This document shows positions 1-13,459 of a stretch of 64,000 bases of DNA, piece after piece. A program made the position numbers and the translations under genes. The DNA is from Entrophospora sp. SA101. Its lineage: Eukaryota; Glomeromycota; Glomeromycetes; Entrophosporales; Entrophosporaceae. The first letter of the stretch is position 1; each line of letters opens with the position of its first letter. Where the stretch lies: positions 1,171-65,170 of the forward strand of contig CAUDNR010000447.1 of assembly GCA_958430865.1 (NCBI GenBank). Direction: 5' to 3'. The notes beneath the pieces are model-generated. The model did not search any database and had not been told where the DNA came from. It worked only from the letters and a program-made list of their open reading frames with translations.

Positions 1-2650
1 CTAGGAAGTTGGGGTGGTTATATAGGGGAACTTGTGAGTTGTTTTTATTTAAAAATCTTTTTTTAGATTTTATTTAATATTTAATGTTATATCTTATTTT
101 TATATAAATATAGTTTTTAAAAAATATAACTGAATTACTTTCAGCAAGAATTTCAAGTATTCTTGATTTTATGTGTATGACAGAAAAGGATTTGAAAGAG
201 ATTATGGAAATAGCTCCCTTAGAATACAATAAACATAAATCATATGCCAAAACTTATAGGATTTATGGAAGAAAAATTTAGTGAATGGAAATTTTTTTTT
301 AATATATATAAATATGTATAAATGATTTTTTTGTTATAAAATACTTAAATGTCACAAGTGGATAAATACCACATCAGAAAATAATAATAATAAATAATAT
401 AAATATAAATAATTCTAATTTAAGGTTTTTTGATGGATCGTAAAACATGTGACTGCCCCCATACCTTATTCTAACAGGGTTTTATATATACACAAACCAA
501 TTTCTCCAAATTATGTCTTGTGCTGAATGATGTCAACCCAGTGGTGATCATGAATCGGTGTAATCAAAATGGAGAGATTATAAAATGGAGAAAAGGTAGT
601 TTTGCTCCCTGAACTTAAAACACAAGACACAAATGTTGACCTGGTCACGTTTCCGTTTTCGCCAATATTTGTTCCATAAATCTCATGAGTATATCATGAT
701 CGTTTGCATCGAAAAATACACTAGGAAAGCGTGAATGTTGTCAAATACCATTAAGTGCAAATACACAATTGATTATGTCAGAGATGTAATTAGAACTCGT
801 GTTATTCTTTCAAAGTAGAATATGGAGCACTTGAGAGGACAAGAAAAAACAAACAAACTGATAAATGTTCCGTTAGAATCAAGAATAAAGAAAAATGCAG
901 GCGTTGAAAAGAAAATGCAAGGACCATATATATTATTGGAGAAATTTAAAGTACAACTTTGTATGATAAATATGTATGTCCGTCCAAATGGACAATTCAT
1001 CAAAGCTACAGCAGTTACTTCAAAATCAGAAAAATGGTTTGGTCTATCAACATCTAAAGAATATTAAAGATGGTGATAATGTTGAAGATATCGAGAATGT
1101 CAAAGATGTTGTATTAAATGAAAACTCCTGTAGAACAAAAGTTAAATGTTCTTTTTGTGAGCAATTGCTTAATCATTCAAAAAAGATGAGCGTTACCGAT
1201 ATAATCAATAAAGTAGCAGCAAAAATTGCTTTTCTTGATGAACCAATTAAGGTCTCTGGTCCAGACTATTTTCGAAAAGAATGATATTATAAGGATGCTA
1301 TATATAAATCAATCTATTTCAATCCAAGTACCGTAATTGTAAAAATAATTTCGCCCATTTTGGATAAATTTTGTCCAAAATATTTCGGCAATTTTGGCTA
1401 CTAAGAGAGGTAGTTTCGACCGGAAGCCTTATGACCAATACCATATACAGAAAGAAATATTAGAAAATTTGGTTCCAAACTGGATCAACATCATGTAGAA
1501 GACCAGTCGAATTATTAATGATGAAGATATTGCAGAAAAGTACAAAGGTTCAATATCCCACATGAAGTTCGAACGTTGTTTCATCTTGGAAAAAATAATT
1601 AGGGATATTGGACTATCCCTATTTTCAATGCAATTTTTCACAATTGCATTGGAGTCGGTGTTGGTTTCCAAAATTATAGAGTTTTCGCAACTGTGCGAAA
1701 GTCAAAAGGTTTCGCCACATGTCAAAATTAGTTTTGGCGACCAACACTAATTGGAGTATTTGTTTTTAATAGCAGCTTTAACCATGGTATTTATGCCAAA
1801 GATGTTCTTGTTACAAGCGGAATGCTCTTAAGTGATGGTGGTGGAAGAGCCAATGAAAAATAAAAATTATATGCAACATACCTCTTATGGTCCAAACAAT
1901 GCTGTTCAATTGATGGCATTTCCAGATGATTATGAAAATATAGCGCTTTGAGGTACGAAACGGTCTTTGCTGAAAGATGAATTATGGAAAGAAAAACTGT
2001 TGGTTAATTACAAGTCTGTAAAGAAAAGGTAATTAATTGATGATAATAGAATTGATTGTTGTGCATGAAGAATCACTTCTTTGCAGCCAGCTTTTGTTGA
2101 ACAAAAAAAGCCTCTTAGAAAAAAGTTGGGCATGAAAACATTTTTTTAACCCCAAGTTCTATGATTGTATTGAAAGATATTGGGAGACACACTTGAATAA
2201 ATTGTAGCAATTCTTGGCCTGGTTTATAATTAGTAGTTAATAATGCTCTAGATTCAGTTTACGTAGAAGATTTGTCTACAGAAAAGGCTTGGCAGGTCAT
2301 TTGGCATAGGCGAATACCTTAATCTGTATTAAATGAATTAGATAAAATGCATATGTAATGTCTAATAAGTTTTGTTTATTTTAATGTAACTGTCGATAAT
2401 TTCCTGTTTGTATAATAAAAATTTGACAAGATGCTTGGACAAAAAAAAAATATAAAGTTTATAGAAGCAAAGAATATTTAATTAATAAAGAAAGAGGATC
2501 AAAACAAGACTTCATTGAAATGAAAATTCGCTGAAGAAAACGAGGTTTGTTGAAACAAGACTTTTTGTTTTAAACAAACAATTCGTGAAACCATTCCCAT
2601 TACCTCAATGATAAATAACACTTGTCAAATAAAATCTATATAATAATGAG
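1..2650. other. Gene-poor region with decayed coding remnants
   Basis: There is no intact gene here. Near 170-280 the plus strand reads a short stretch (TEKDLKEIMEIAP) that resembles the second half of a SAM domain and ends at a stop. At 976-1284 a 102-codon ORF contains CSFCEQLL, a possible Cys pair, but has no recognisable family. From about 1,780 to 2,340 coding-like phrases (for example SYGPNNAVQLMAFPDDYENI) are broken by stops in every frame. This looks like an old mobile-element or multigene-family copy. The identity is not established. Confidence 0.4.
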
Positions 2651-2728
2651 TCAAAAAAAAATAAAAAATAAAAAAAAAAATTTTTTTTATACTTTTAAAT
2701 TTAAAAAATAAGTTTTTAAATAAAAAGT

Positions 2729-4459
2729 ATGGCCAATTCATTATTTCATACTAAAGAATGTCTTGTAGATGTTTTTGATTATTTAAAATATGACATTCCT
2801 ACTTTATATTCGTGTGCCTTAGTTAATAGGACCTGGTGTAGATTGGTTATACCTTTATTATGGAGTAACCCTTTAGATTATTTCGAATTCGACAGTTTAT
2901 TATATCCAGACAAATCATCATTGTTTCTTAGAACTTGTATTAAATGTCTTGATAAAGAAGATAAAAAATTATTATTTGATCAAGGGATTGAAGATCCTTG
3001 GATAATGGGTGATAAAAATAAAGATGAAGACGAAGAAAACAAAGAAGAATAACAACTACAACAACGACCAACATTATTCTGTTATCCTGAATATTTGAAA
3101 AGTTTTAGCACTAAGAATTTTAAAACGATTATCTATAATACAGATTGTTTAAATACAGATGAAAAAAAAGAATTCTTTACAAGTGTTCTTGGCAATTTAT
3201 TTTTTGAAAAAACCAAAGGTATAAAAAAATTAAGTATATATGAGGATAATCTAAATAGTAGTAGTCTATTTATAGATGTTACAAAATTTAGAAACTCTGA
3301 GATTGCTTTAGAAAGACTCGAAATTTTTAAAATATATCACGATGGCTATTCAATAGAACAAAAAGATCAAGGTGCAGGAATCAAAAATATGTTTTTGAAT
3401 CTACTCAAATTTTCAAATGAATTAAAACATATTGATATCGACATTGATTATCAATCCATACATCCTGAATTACCTGGTTGCATCATAGACTTTATAGTTA
3501 AACAACAATCTAAATTGATCACTTTGTCAACAAATCAGTTCTGGAGATCCAACGTTATCACAGTCCTTTTCTATGAAGGTTTACTAAAAATTTCTAAAAC
3601 TTTGAAACATATTAAAATTTCTAAATTTACAAAGGTTCAAGATTTTGTTACAGTTTTAAAATATTTTGAAAATCTCCAAACTTTGGAATTTTTAACTTCT
3701 GTTGAATTGAGAGATGATTTTATATCATTACCTGATAAATTAAACATTAATAACGGGAATATCGTTAGTATAATAGAATTGCCTAAAATAAAAAATCTTT
3801 ATTATGACATGAGCCATGTTTCAGACATTTTACCTCAAATTATAAAAATTGCAAATTTTAATTTAGAATCTTTACATCTTTCAAGATCACTTTATGGTTC
3901 TGGGGATTCAACCCAACTTTTTGATACAATATCGAATTATTGTAAAAACATAAAAAGATTGTCAATTAGAATAGCTTTAACTGAAATTGATAAATTAGTA
4001 AATGTTTTAATGGAATTAAAGCATATGGAGGTCTTTAATATAGAAATTAAACAACATGATAATACCATCAACAACAATGATCCAGACGATTACATTATCA
4101 AATCATTGTCGAATTGCTTGAATGATTATAATCACAAATTGGTATCAATTGGCATTAATTTTTACTTGTCAGTTCATAAATTAAAATGTTTCTTTGATAA
4201 TTGTCATAAGCTTGATTTAAAGATTATTTCTTTATATGACAAAAATTCAATTAATTCAGATAATTTAAAATTGTTGTTGAATTATAAAAAAAACGAAATA
4301 TTCACAAATTTAAAAGAAATCAGATTTCAAGAAAAATACTATAAAGGTACAATCAAATTTTATAATCCAATATTCTTTGACGCCAAAAGATTAAATATAA
4401 AACTTGAGGGTTGTAAAGAATTTCGTCATCCTATCTACGGTAAATTATTAAATCATTGA
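2729..4459 (+). CDS. F-box/LRR-like protein with one in-frame TAA
   Basis: A likely substrate adaptor of an SCF ubiquitin ligase. The N terminus (residues 4-50: LFHTKECLVDVFDYL ... SCALVNRTWCRLVIPLLW) has the form of the F-box-like domain common in Rhizophagus. The remainder is a Leu/Ile/Lys/Asn-rich solenoid-like region with repeated L-x-x-L motifs, as in F-box/LRR proteins. The frame opened by ATG 2729 stays open to TGA 4459 (577 codons) except for a single TAA at 3050-3052, which falls in a Glu/Gln-rich linker where CAA would be expected. The base after the stop begins CAA CTA. It may be a fresh pseudogene, a base-call error, a readthrough gene or a cryptic intron. No decay is seen elsewhere in 1.7 kb, so I annotate one gene. 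No introns are apparent. Confidence 0.75.
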
Positions 4460-4979
4460 CTGGTTATTTCATTATTCACTTTTTCTAATTCTCATATTTT
4501 CTATCTATGTAGATGATTATGTTTCAAAAATTTTCAATTAATAAGTTTTTATTGAATTTGAAAATCAACAATATGTTATGATGATGCCTTCTATCCTTAT
4601 TATTCTATTCTTTTTTATTTTCACATTATTTTCTAGAAACAGATATTCTTCATTTAATAAATCATCAAGTTTTTCTACTCTTTCTTCTTCCAACACATGC
4701 ATATTACTTCAACTCTGCTTTTTTTTATTTGATACAGTATATTTTAATATAATTATCTTTTAGAGCTTATATTGTATTTTACTTATTTCATCACATATTT
4801 AACCATTAACATTATTGCAATAAAAACACATAAATATTTTATATAAACATAAAAAATTATTAACCCTAATAACCACAACAACTAATCATTGACTATTATC
4901 ACAATTGTCTTTAAAGACTAATTTTTAAAACTATTTGTAAGTATTAAAATCTTAACCATCACTCCTAATATATCAAATT
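4460..4979. other. Intergenic AT-rich DNA
   Basis: No gene is supported here. An apparent 61-codon ORF at 4578-4763 is low-complexity Phe/Ser/Leu and lacks any domain. Confidence 0.6.
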
Positions 4980-5420
4980 AATACTCCATAGACAAGCTAA
5001 GCTGGCTAACGTCTTTTTTAACAGATGACTTTGTCTCCGTAAATGCTCTTTCATTGTTAGTCACACTAGCGTAGCGACCTCCAGTGAATAGATAACGATA
5101 TGTGTATTCTGGATTCTAGTTCATGAATTAATGCAATCAATTGTCTATCAAAATGTTTTAATGGTTCGAAACGTGATTGGAGTATGCGCACTTGTCGATG
5201 TGGATGGTGTTTATATTGGCGTTGTAACAACAACAATAAATTCAGGTTCTTTTGTTATTGTCATTTTGATTGATGAGAAGAAGGTGGAGAAGAAAGAACT
5301 TCATCTTTGTGGAACAATACGAGATCATTGATCATATTTTCAATAACGTCAAATGCATATAAATCACATTTTAATGGATTGAACCGTCTTGTTCTATTTT
5401 AACAGTTAATATTCTTTTTA
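4980..5420 (-). pseudogene. Decayed coding remnant of unknown family
   Basis: Reading the minus strand gives three coding-like phrases in different frames. They are RRFNPLKCDLYAFDVIENMI near 5,390-5,330, RFEPLKHFDRQLIALIHELE near 5,170-5,120, and EYTYRYLFTGGRYASVTNNE continuing to about 4,990. Each has normal amino-acid composition, unlike the surrounding AT-rich spacer. They are separated by frame changes and stops, so this is either a broken gene or a mobile-element relic. I do not recognise the family. Confidence 0.4.
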
Positions 5421-6321
5421 ACACTTGGAATTCGAATTTCTTTATAAACCCGATTTTCCTTTTCCTCGATATTTGTATCATTTCTGACTAGTACAACTTA
5501 CCAACCAAACTTTTACTTTTCTTGGGAAATGGTTTGTTTCTATCATGTTTTTATCATTATGCTTTGTACTTTCGATTTTTTGAATTCGAGATTATTCTGT
5601 TATCATCTTGTTGTATAGGTTTATTTATAATAAACAGATACTCTGGATCTGTTTTATCTTTAAATATTGCCGAGTATAAAGTTAATTAAATCTTAAAATT
5701 TTCACTTTCTTTCTTTGCTCGAAAAAAATACAACAAGATGAATTGGATTTTTTTTTTGGGGGGCAATAACTACTTCAAGTTCACTTCGAAAGATCTCATC
5801 GTTGGAATAATAATACAAAAATCTGTATTTCTACTATGAGTATGCAAATGCTCTTTTTGACGCCATAGGATTTTTTTCTACGGTTAAAGAGCTTTGGAAA
5901 AGTTGAAGCTTCAGACAAGCGAGTTACCAATATAAGGTATCATTAAATATAAATGACATCTCTGGTTATTATTAAATAACACACATTATCTTATTCAGAA
6001 CCATACAAGTAATGATTCTAGTTGTAGTAAAATAATGAACGTCCAGCGTTTTCTTGTCTCGGGTTCTTCATCTAAAATTAATTGGTAAAAGAAAATAGTA
6101 TTTTTACATGTCAAAACAAAAAAAAAAAATGACACGAGCAGGAAATGATAAATAAATTTTGGTAGGATAACACTATTTGCAACGATGTTACTGTGCTAAG
6201 ATAATTTAATTTATTATTATAACTGTTGTTAACATCGTTTCCGCCATTAGTTTGTGGCTTTATATATTCATATTCATATATTCACAAAAAAAAAGAATCC
6301 CGACTAAAAAACTTATTATTA
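5421..6321. other. Intergenic AT-rich DNA
   Basis: Nothing recognisable. There is no ORF with domain-like composition on either strand. Confidence 0.55.
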
Positions 6322-7200
6322 TTAAAATGAAAATTTAAAATTAATAACGAGTAAGGCTTCCATTTTTTCTATACATCCCTTGATCCTTCTAGGCGTGCTT
6401 TCAAAAGGAATGCTCGCTAGTTTTTCTTTAAATTCACACTCCAACTCTGAAGCATTTTTGGATGTTTTTGCTGATTTTTTTAATCTCCTCTCAGATTCAT
6501 TCCACAGATGTTCTATTTGATCGAAAACAGGGGATTGAGAGGGTAAATCAGTATTTTTCCTTTCTTGATTTAGTTTATGAAATGCATAATTTTCACCACG
6601 AAATTTTCTTCCAATTAAAGACAACAAAGTTTTTTCTAGAATCTGTACGCAATCTAAACGGATTATTTTACCCTCCACTTTTCTAATGGCCATAAACCCT
6701 TTCCAGAAAAGCATCCCAAACCATTATCCTATATCATCATGTTTAACAGAAGGGACAATATTTTCGATATTGTAACGTTGACCAGTGGAACGCCAAACAT
6801 GACTTGGACCATCACTTCTGAAGGTTGTAAAACGTGATTCACCACTCCAAATCACTTTTCTCTCCTTTTCAGACACTACTTTTTTTTTGTTTTTGTGTTA
6901 GAAGCTGTTTAACACAGCAACCCTTGAAAATATCTCAAGTTCATGCAATTGTTTACGAACGGTTCTCGCGCTAATATCTTTGCTACTAACTTCAGTAAAT
7001 TTTATTTTGATCTCGTTGCAGAACTATTGTTAAATTTTTTTTTGTCAACATCATCCAAACTTTTTGGTCTAGCAAATCGTGAGCACTTTTAACATTTTTA
7101 TAACATGAAAATTGATTTTAAACCGTGCTTTTGAGGAATTTTTCCACCACTAATTAAAAATTTTCCACATTCAAGTTCTGTCAAATCTGTATTTTTTAAA
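6322..7200 (-). pseudogene. Tc1/mariner-like transposase, decayed
   Basis: The minus-strand ORF at 6714-6322 carries the C-terminal half of a Tc1-type DDE transposase. Visible landmarks are WKGFMAI, the region before the second catalytic Asp, and IEHLWNESERRLKK, the usual spot for the third acidic residue downstream of the SQSP motif. Upstream on the same strand, other frames give fragments such as VWRSTGQRYN and DLTELECGK, the latter resembling the start of the helix-turn-helix domain. The frames are interrupted by several stops and shifts, including one just before the 6714 start, so the copy is dead. The stretch with the second Asp has lost its usual form. Clear terminal inverted repeats were not found, so element ends are uncertain. 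Confidence 0.75.
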
Positions 7201-7319
7201 AAAAAGATTAACAATAGTTTAATAAAAATTGCTTTCTTTCAATAGCCAACTTTTTTGCAGGTTTCTCCTGCCTCACTATATCAAGCTTACAAAAATCAAC
7301 ACTATATTGTAAATCAAAA

Positions 7320-7850
7320 TTGATGAATAAATCAAGCAAACCTATTGGTGATAAAAATATTCACAAAAGATCAAAGGATTTCGAGCAATTATTTGATAAA
7401 AAGACTAGATTGAATCCCGATTTTCGTTTAGTGAAGTGGCCATTGAAATTCGTGGATTACATTAAAAGGGAAAAGATATTGTTGCCTTCACCATCAAACT
7501 AATTATAGAAGGAAGGAAAACAATAGAAGAAACCAACAATAAGGTTGACAAGGAGAAGAAAAAAGAGATGGAAAGTGAAGATAATGAAAAAAACGAGGAT
7601 ATAAATATTATTATTATTATTGATAGTAATAATAAAATAATAACAGTAATAATAGTGAGGGTTAGATTTTTATCAGAGTGTCCAATGAATAGGTAATGCA
7701 CACAATGGCTTAGGGTCTGAGCATTTTCCTCCCATGCAAGTTCTCTGACAATTCTTAACTTTCAATTTTTTTCTATAAATTATTCTATATTTTTCCATAT
7801 GTCAGTTGAATTAAAAATACAAAATAAATTTCTTTTGTTACAATTAAGGA
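7320..7850 (+). repeat. Dispersed repeat, copy 1 (end of an unknown gene family)
   Basis: A 60-codon ORF (7320-7502, Lys-rich) is followed by a Glu/Lys/Asn-rich stretch and a conserved ending. In one frame that ending reads FLSECPMNR then stop at about 7,696. The ending and about 150 bases after it recur inverted at 19,920-20,130, where the same frame reads FLSECPKNR then stop. This looks like the shared 3' end of a repeated gene or mobile element; the family is not recognised. Confidence 0.5.
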
Positions 7851-8218
7851 ATAATTATTCGTTCTGCAAGAGAATTACCAAGTGTAAATGGATGTATATA
7901 TGTCGAATATACAATTATTGCCTATAATAAATTATAAATTTGCGTAAATATGAAAAATGTTTTAAAGTTGAATCAAATGCTCTTAAGATTTCCTGAAATC
8001 TTTAAAGTCGTGTTTTACAAGTTTGACTTTTAACTTTTGAATAAATATAAATAAATTAAAAATATGATGTATCTGTGTACAAATAACGTTGTTCTGAATT
8101 TTTTTTTAAATATAAATATAAATTGAACACGTATGACGTAATTTTCAAATTGTTCGCGAAATTATTATTTTAAAAAAAAATTTGGTTTTTTTTTTTAAAA
8201 TAAGTTAATTTTTACACA
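7851..8218. other. Upstream region of the coiled-coil gene
   Basis: AT-rich spacer. It includes poly-A/poly-T tracts directly before ATG 8219, likely the 5' UTR. No separate gene is seen. Confidence 0.5.
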
Positions 8219-9894
8219 ATGTCTCTGGACATTTCTCCCATGAGACGCTTGTCGTCTATGTCAAATGGCCCAGAAATTTTAGATACATTTACTAATACAC
8301 TTTTACCACCACCAAAAGAATTTACTACAACTTCATCTAATGTCTTTCACTCACAACCTTCCACATTTAAACCTTTTAATCAAATAACTTCAGTCAGTTA
8401 TGCTTTGGAACAATTATCTAATACTGTACTTAAAAATTCAATTTCACACAAGAACGATGATGATATTATTAATTGGCTTGAGGGATGTGATGTTAATGTA
8501 GAAGGAATGAATAGTGGAATGGGAGGAAATGATATTCTTGAGACTAAAAAATGGAATAAAGTATTATAAATAAAAACTTTGCTAATTTAATTGACTTGTC
8601 TATGTTTTATAATGATTAATATTGATTAATTAATAATAAAAATAATTAGGATGTTATAAAAAATGAACAAGATCCAATGAAAATATTTGGTAATCCTTTT
8701 ATTGACACTAATGGTCGCAATAACTACAAAGAACGAATGTATGTACATCTTTTAAATAATTAACATATATATATTTTTTATAATGATAACTATTATTAAA
8801 AAAAAATTGTCTATTTTTGATAATTTGTATAGTGACGAAATTTATGGCTCAGTAAAGGTAATGCAAATTGATTTGAATTAATTTGTAAGATGGAAATTAA
8901 TTATTTTTCTTTATATAAATAAATAAATAAATAATGATAGAGACTAGCTAAAGAAGATTCATTTATCAACGACGGACTTGAAGATTACAACACGAATACT
9001 AATAATGACGGTTCTAATAATGATTCTGGTGATGAAGCTGTTGATGATGATGATGTTGATGATGATGAAGATGCTGGCGATTTGGTAAAACTCCTGCAAT
9101 GTTTATTACAAATAATTTTTTATTGGTATTATATTAAATATATTTTTATTTGTTTCTTTTAGTTTAATCCATCAAAAGCTTTACTTGCTCAACAAGATCT
9201 AGATCATACTATGAAGAAATTAGACAATGATATTTTCTTTCAAGATCAAGAACAAATAAATAATTATCAGCAATTATTATTAAATATAGAAAAAGAGTAT
9301 GATTATTTGTTGATTAAATTTAACGCATACGTCAGGAATCACGATTTGATGAAAGAAGATTATAGCACATTGATAGAAAGAATTAACAAGATGTCAATAA
9401 AATTTTTCAATTCAAATGTTAGCAAAAATAACAATGACAATAACAATAATTCAACAAACCTATCAGCAATAAACGTCGCTTCAAATAACAAAAATGAAGA
9501 TTTTGTTGTATTATTAAATGTTTTTGATAGATTCGAGAAAAATATGGAGTCAAAAAAGATAGAACTGGAAAGTATCGAATCAATCAACAAAACAAATAAA
9601 GAACTGAAGTATCTAATTAGTCTAAAGGATTCAATGATAAAATTACTGATCAATAACAAAGAATTATCAGCAGAACTTCATAACTTGCAAATAGGAAATG
9701 AAAAATTATTAACTCAAAAATCTGAATCGACTGATCATGAATGTAGCGATTATTATGACGATGATAGTGAATATTATGTTAATGATTATGGTTTTAATAA
9801 CAGCAAACACGATTCTAATGTAATTTTTGTGGATGAGGGAATTGATGATGAATTACGAATGCCAAAAGATTTATTGTATGTATTCACTCGTTGA
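8219..9894 (+). CDS. Acidic coiled-coil protein of unknown function, five exons
   Basis: Model: exons 8219-8560, 8650-8738, 8833-8857, 8941-9084 and 9163-9894. All introns are GT...AG with consistent phase, giving 443 residues. The third exon is only 25 bases. Residues 1-114 are Ser/Thr/Pro-rich with SPMRRLSS, a possible kinase-type site. Residues about 152-200 are Asn/Asp-rich with a run of Asp and Glu. From about residue 205 the protein is a long Glu/Lys/Leu/Asn helix with heptad-like spacing (NNYQQLLLNIEKEYDYLL, LKYLISLKDSMIKLL), interrupted by an Asn run. It ends in an acidic tail. A structural or scaffold role is possible, but no known family is recognised. The steady coding phase through four introns supports a real gene. 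Confidence 0.75.
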
Positions 9895-12800
9895 TAATTA
9901 TAATTATTATATAAAAATTTTTTTGACCTATATTTATTGACATTTTTAATTTAAATCTAGATTGTCATTAATAATTGTCACAATGTCATTTGGAATTATA
10001 TTTATCTTGTAAATAACATTTGGAAATTTTAAAGATAATTTTTTTCAAAGGCTCATTTGCTAATAAATATTGAAAATTTTCTTAAAGAAAATTTCAATAT
10101 CCTAACATAATTTTAATAAAGAATTTTTGTTTATTTTTTTTTTTTTTGAAATGAATCCTTTAAATATTCGAATATCATCCATCGGAATTTGACGGTTTAG
10201 GCTGACTCAAGCAAACTTTTGAAAATGTCCAATAATAGTAAATTACAACTGATGCGCATGACACATAACAAACTTTTGAATACAATAATATATTAATATT
10301 AACATACTATTTAGTGAATTATGAAAATATTTAATTTTGGTAAATTCACAAAAATTTTAGTCACGTTTCACTGTTAAATCCATTTCGGATTTGTAAATTA
10401 ATTTATTAAATTGAAGGATGAATTGTGATTTATCTGATTTTCAGTAGAGTTATCAAAAACATCGCCACATATTTACCAGCTTCATTTAAGACTGAAATTT
10501 TTACTGGTTCTGCTTGATCGTTGTTATCACTTTTGAAGTAAATTCATGATAACCACGATTTTGTCTGTTTGGTCTTAATGGTGGTGGTTGTTCATTTGAA
10601 GACAAACCAGTCATGTTTCTCAGTGAAAAAATGAAATTATAGACACCAATATTGGATGTTTTTCCTTTAAATTATTGAAAGATTTGTAAAACTTTTTATA
10701 AAATGAACGATTGCAATTATTATATTTAACTAGAGTGACGACAAGTAGCGACAACAACCACCACCATTCTTATTATAAACACTTACCCAGCAATATCGGG
10801 AACGAATTCTTTTTTTTCTTTTTTGATTTGCCTTTTGATCTTTTGGTATTTTTAAAAGCGTAAAAGAAAAGAATTATTGATTTGCGTACACATTAATTAT
10901 TTATTATTGACACTTGTTGTATAGAGATTTTTTTTTGACAGAGTCCAAGGTGACAAAACGAGCATAGTGGACATTTGATTTCATTGGCTAAATTTTATGA
11001 TGGAGGGAAGGAAATTTAGTTTCGAATTGATGTTTATAATAAATAAAAAAATTAATATAGTATTTCTTTATTGAATGTTTTTAATACATGGGTTTGTTTT
11101 TTCATTATACAGTCTAATATATTATTTACTTTTCAACTTTTCATTGTCATCTATTCTTAATTTAAATGTTAATATCAACGCTAACTCGATTATTGTTTCC
11201 TAATTTGGTAAAATTTTATGTTTACGAAATTAATATTAAAATGATTGTATTAATATTAACATATATAGGACTGGGAAAACTCTATTGAATGTGACCGCCA
11301 ACACAGTGATTAGAAAATACTTTTAAAAAAAGTGTGACCATTAATAGAAAATGGAAAAGGTCATCGCTTTTATATAGTCCGAAGAAAAAATGTTCTCTGT
11401 TACTGAATCGCGCAAATCTGGCCTTATCAAAAAAAAAAAAAGAAAAATCAATATAGTAATAGTAAAAATAGTAAAAGAATTCACATCAGCAATTTACCTT
11501 AACTGTCAATACTAAAAAAGTTGTTTGCAAGTGTGGTCAAATTTACACTATGTCCAAATAAAAGGGATTACTCACACAAGTACTACATTCAAAAAATATA
11601 CAATCATGACTTTGTTCATCATGATATCGATGGAAATAATAATGAGGGCAATTTAAGATAAATTATTTGTAAATGACTAGTTTATTTATTGTATCTAATT
11701 TGTAGTATTAGAATGAATATTTTTTTGGATGATGTTGGTAACGTGATCAATATTTATACAATTTTTTTTTTTGAATTTTCTTTCAATGTATCTTTTTGTT
11801 TTATCTGTCAAAACGATTCGTTAAAAATTTGTTTTTTTAGTGTGAAAAAATAATAATTTATTTGTCTTTAGAGAGTTGATTATTTGTTTTCCTGTTTTAA
11901 TAAAATAATAAATTTTTATATTTAAAAAAATAATATTTTGAATGAACAAAGTTTTAATTGGCTTACAAAACATAATTAGGTGATTTACAGAAGAAATTAG
12001 GAGATGAAAGACTAGCAGGAGAAAGAACTAAACAAGATTTACAAACCAAAATCCAAGAAAAAGACGAGTTTTTGAATATTACCCAAGGAAAATATGGCAA
12101 TGAAATCCTTAAAGGCCTCTGTAATCGATGAAATCTAGAACCATCATTAACTTTATTAACATCTGGGTCAGCATCCATGTATTTATAGACTAGTTCAATA
12201 TATATTTTTGGTGTATTAATTAAAGTGGTGGCCTTACTTACTCCTCCGCATATTTTGATTGTAAGTCCTGGTATCATGTGTAATATTATTAAACAGCCGT
12301 TGACCTTTTGAGATTGTAGAAATCATCGCACTAAATCTATATATGCCCTATGCCATTCATTGCATATGGTTTAGCATTTAACGCTTTTGGAGTAAGGCAA
12401 TACTCGATGCTAAAGTTTGATAATCCCAAGTCTGCAATATACTTAAGAATATATATCACGGTGAATGATATTTTTGTAATTTCCATAATAATATTCCTTC
12501 TTTTATGTATATTCTTTAGCAATCGGATCTTGTGACAATCGAATAATTTATTTACCGCATTTAAAATTCATCAGGAATTTTTGCATGGAGAGAATATATA
12601 CACAATAACCAAAGTAGTGTTATACAATTTTAGATATTCGCCGAGATTGATTTCTGTTGATTTTAACGCGAGCATTCGTAATGTTTTCAAGTATTCGTAT
12701 AATGTTTTGCAAAGTATGTATTTGCGAGTTTCATTAGACAGTTTCTTTACTTCATTCATTAAATAAACTTATCAAAGACATGAATGACTTTCATTTTCAG

Positions 12801-13088
12801 TATATATAAAAGATGATTCTAAATAAATTAAACATTTAAACAATAATAAATCAATTCTATTTTCCTCCCGTATAAAATATATTGTATTTTATGCGCTCAT
12901 AAAAAAACCAATTATTTTGTAGCAAGTGTCAAACTTATCTACATTATTTATACACGAAATTATAGTATTACAAACTCTTAATTATCCATGAAATTTAAAT
13001 AATAATCAATAATAAAATAGATTAAGAAACTTTAATCCTTGGATCTTAACAATAGATGTATAATATAAAAATTATTATTTAAAAAATA
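9895..13088. other. Long intergenic region with weak coding relics
   Basis: No intact gene. Near 11,515-11,560 the plus strand reads KKVVCKCGQIYTMSK, a possible zinc-finger relic. At 11,975-12,130 it reads LGDLQKKLGDERLAGERTKQ and onward to LKGLCNR, a coiled-coil-like fragment ending at a stop. Both are short and isolated. Open frames on the minus strand at 12,337-12,759 have no domain. Confidence 0.45.
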
Positions 13089-13424
13089 TTACTCCAAGCG
13101 TGAACCAACATCATCGGCCTTATTATTATAGGCGGTATTAGGATAGGGTAGGGCAATAGGATAAGATAGGGTATTAGGGTAAGTTTGAGAGTCAGGATCA
13201 TATAGAGAATTTCTGTATTGTTGAAGTTGTTGTTCGTTAGACATTCCTAAATTTTTACTCGGAATTCTATTTTTTCTCCTTCGATATAATTTTACAATTA
13301 TGAATGTTGTTAATGCAACTAATAGTATTACAGCAATAACTGCAATTATTATTACTAATGTATCAATCATGTTTTGTGATGATGTTTCTGATTGTGATGA
13401 TGATGTGTGTGGTTGTGATGATGG

Positions 13425-13459
<35 letters not shown>

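Noticed and set aside
9360..9659. 99-codon minus-strand ORF
   Set aside because: Antisense shadow of the coiled-coil gene exon 5.
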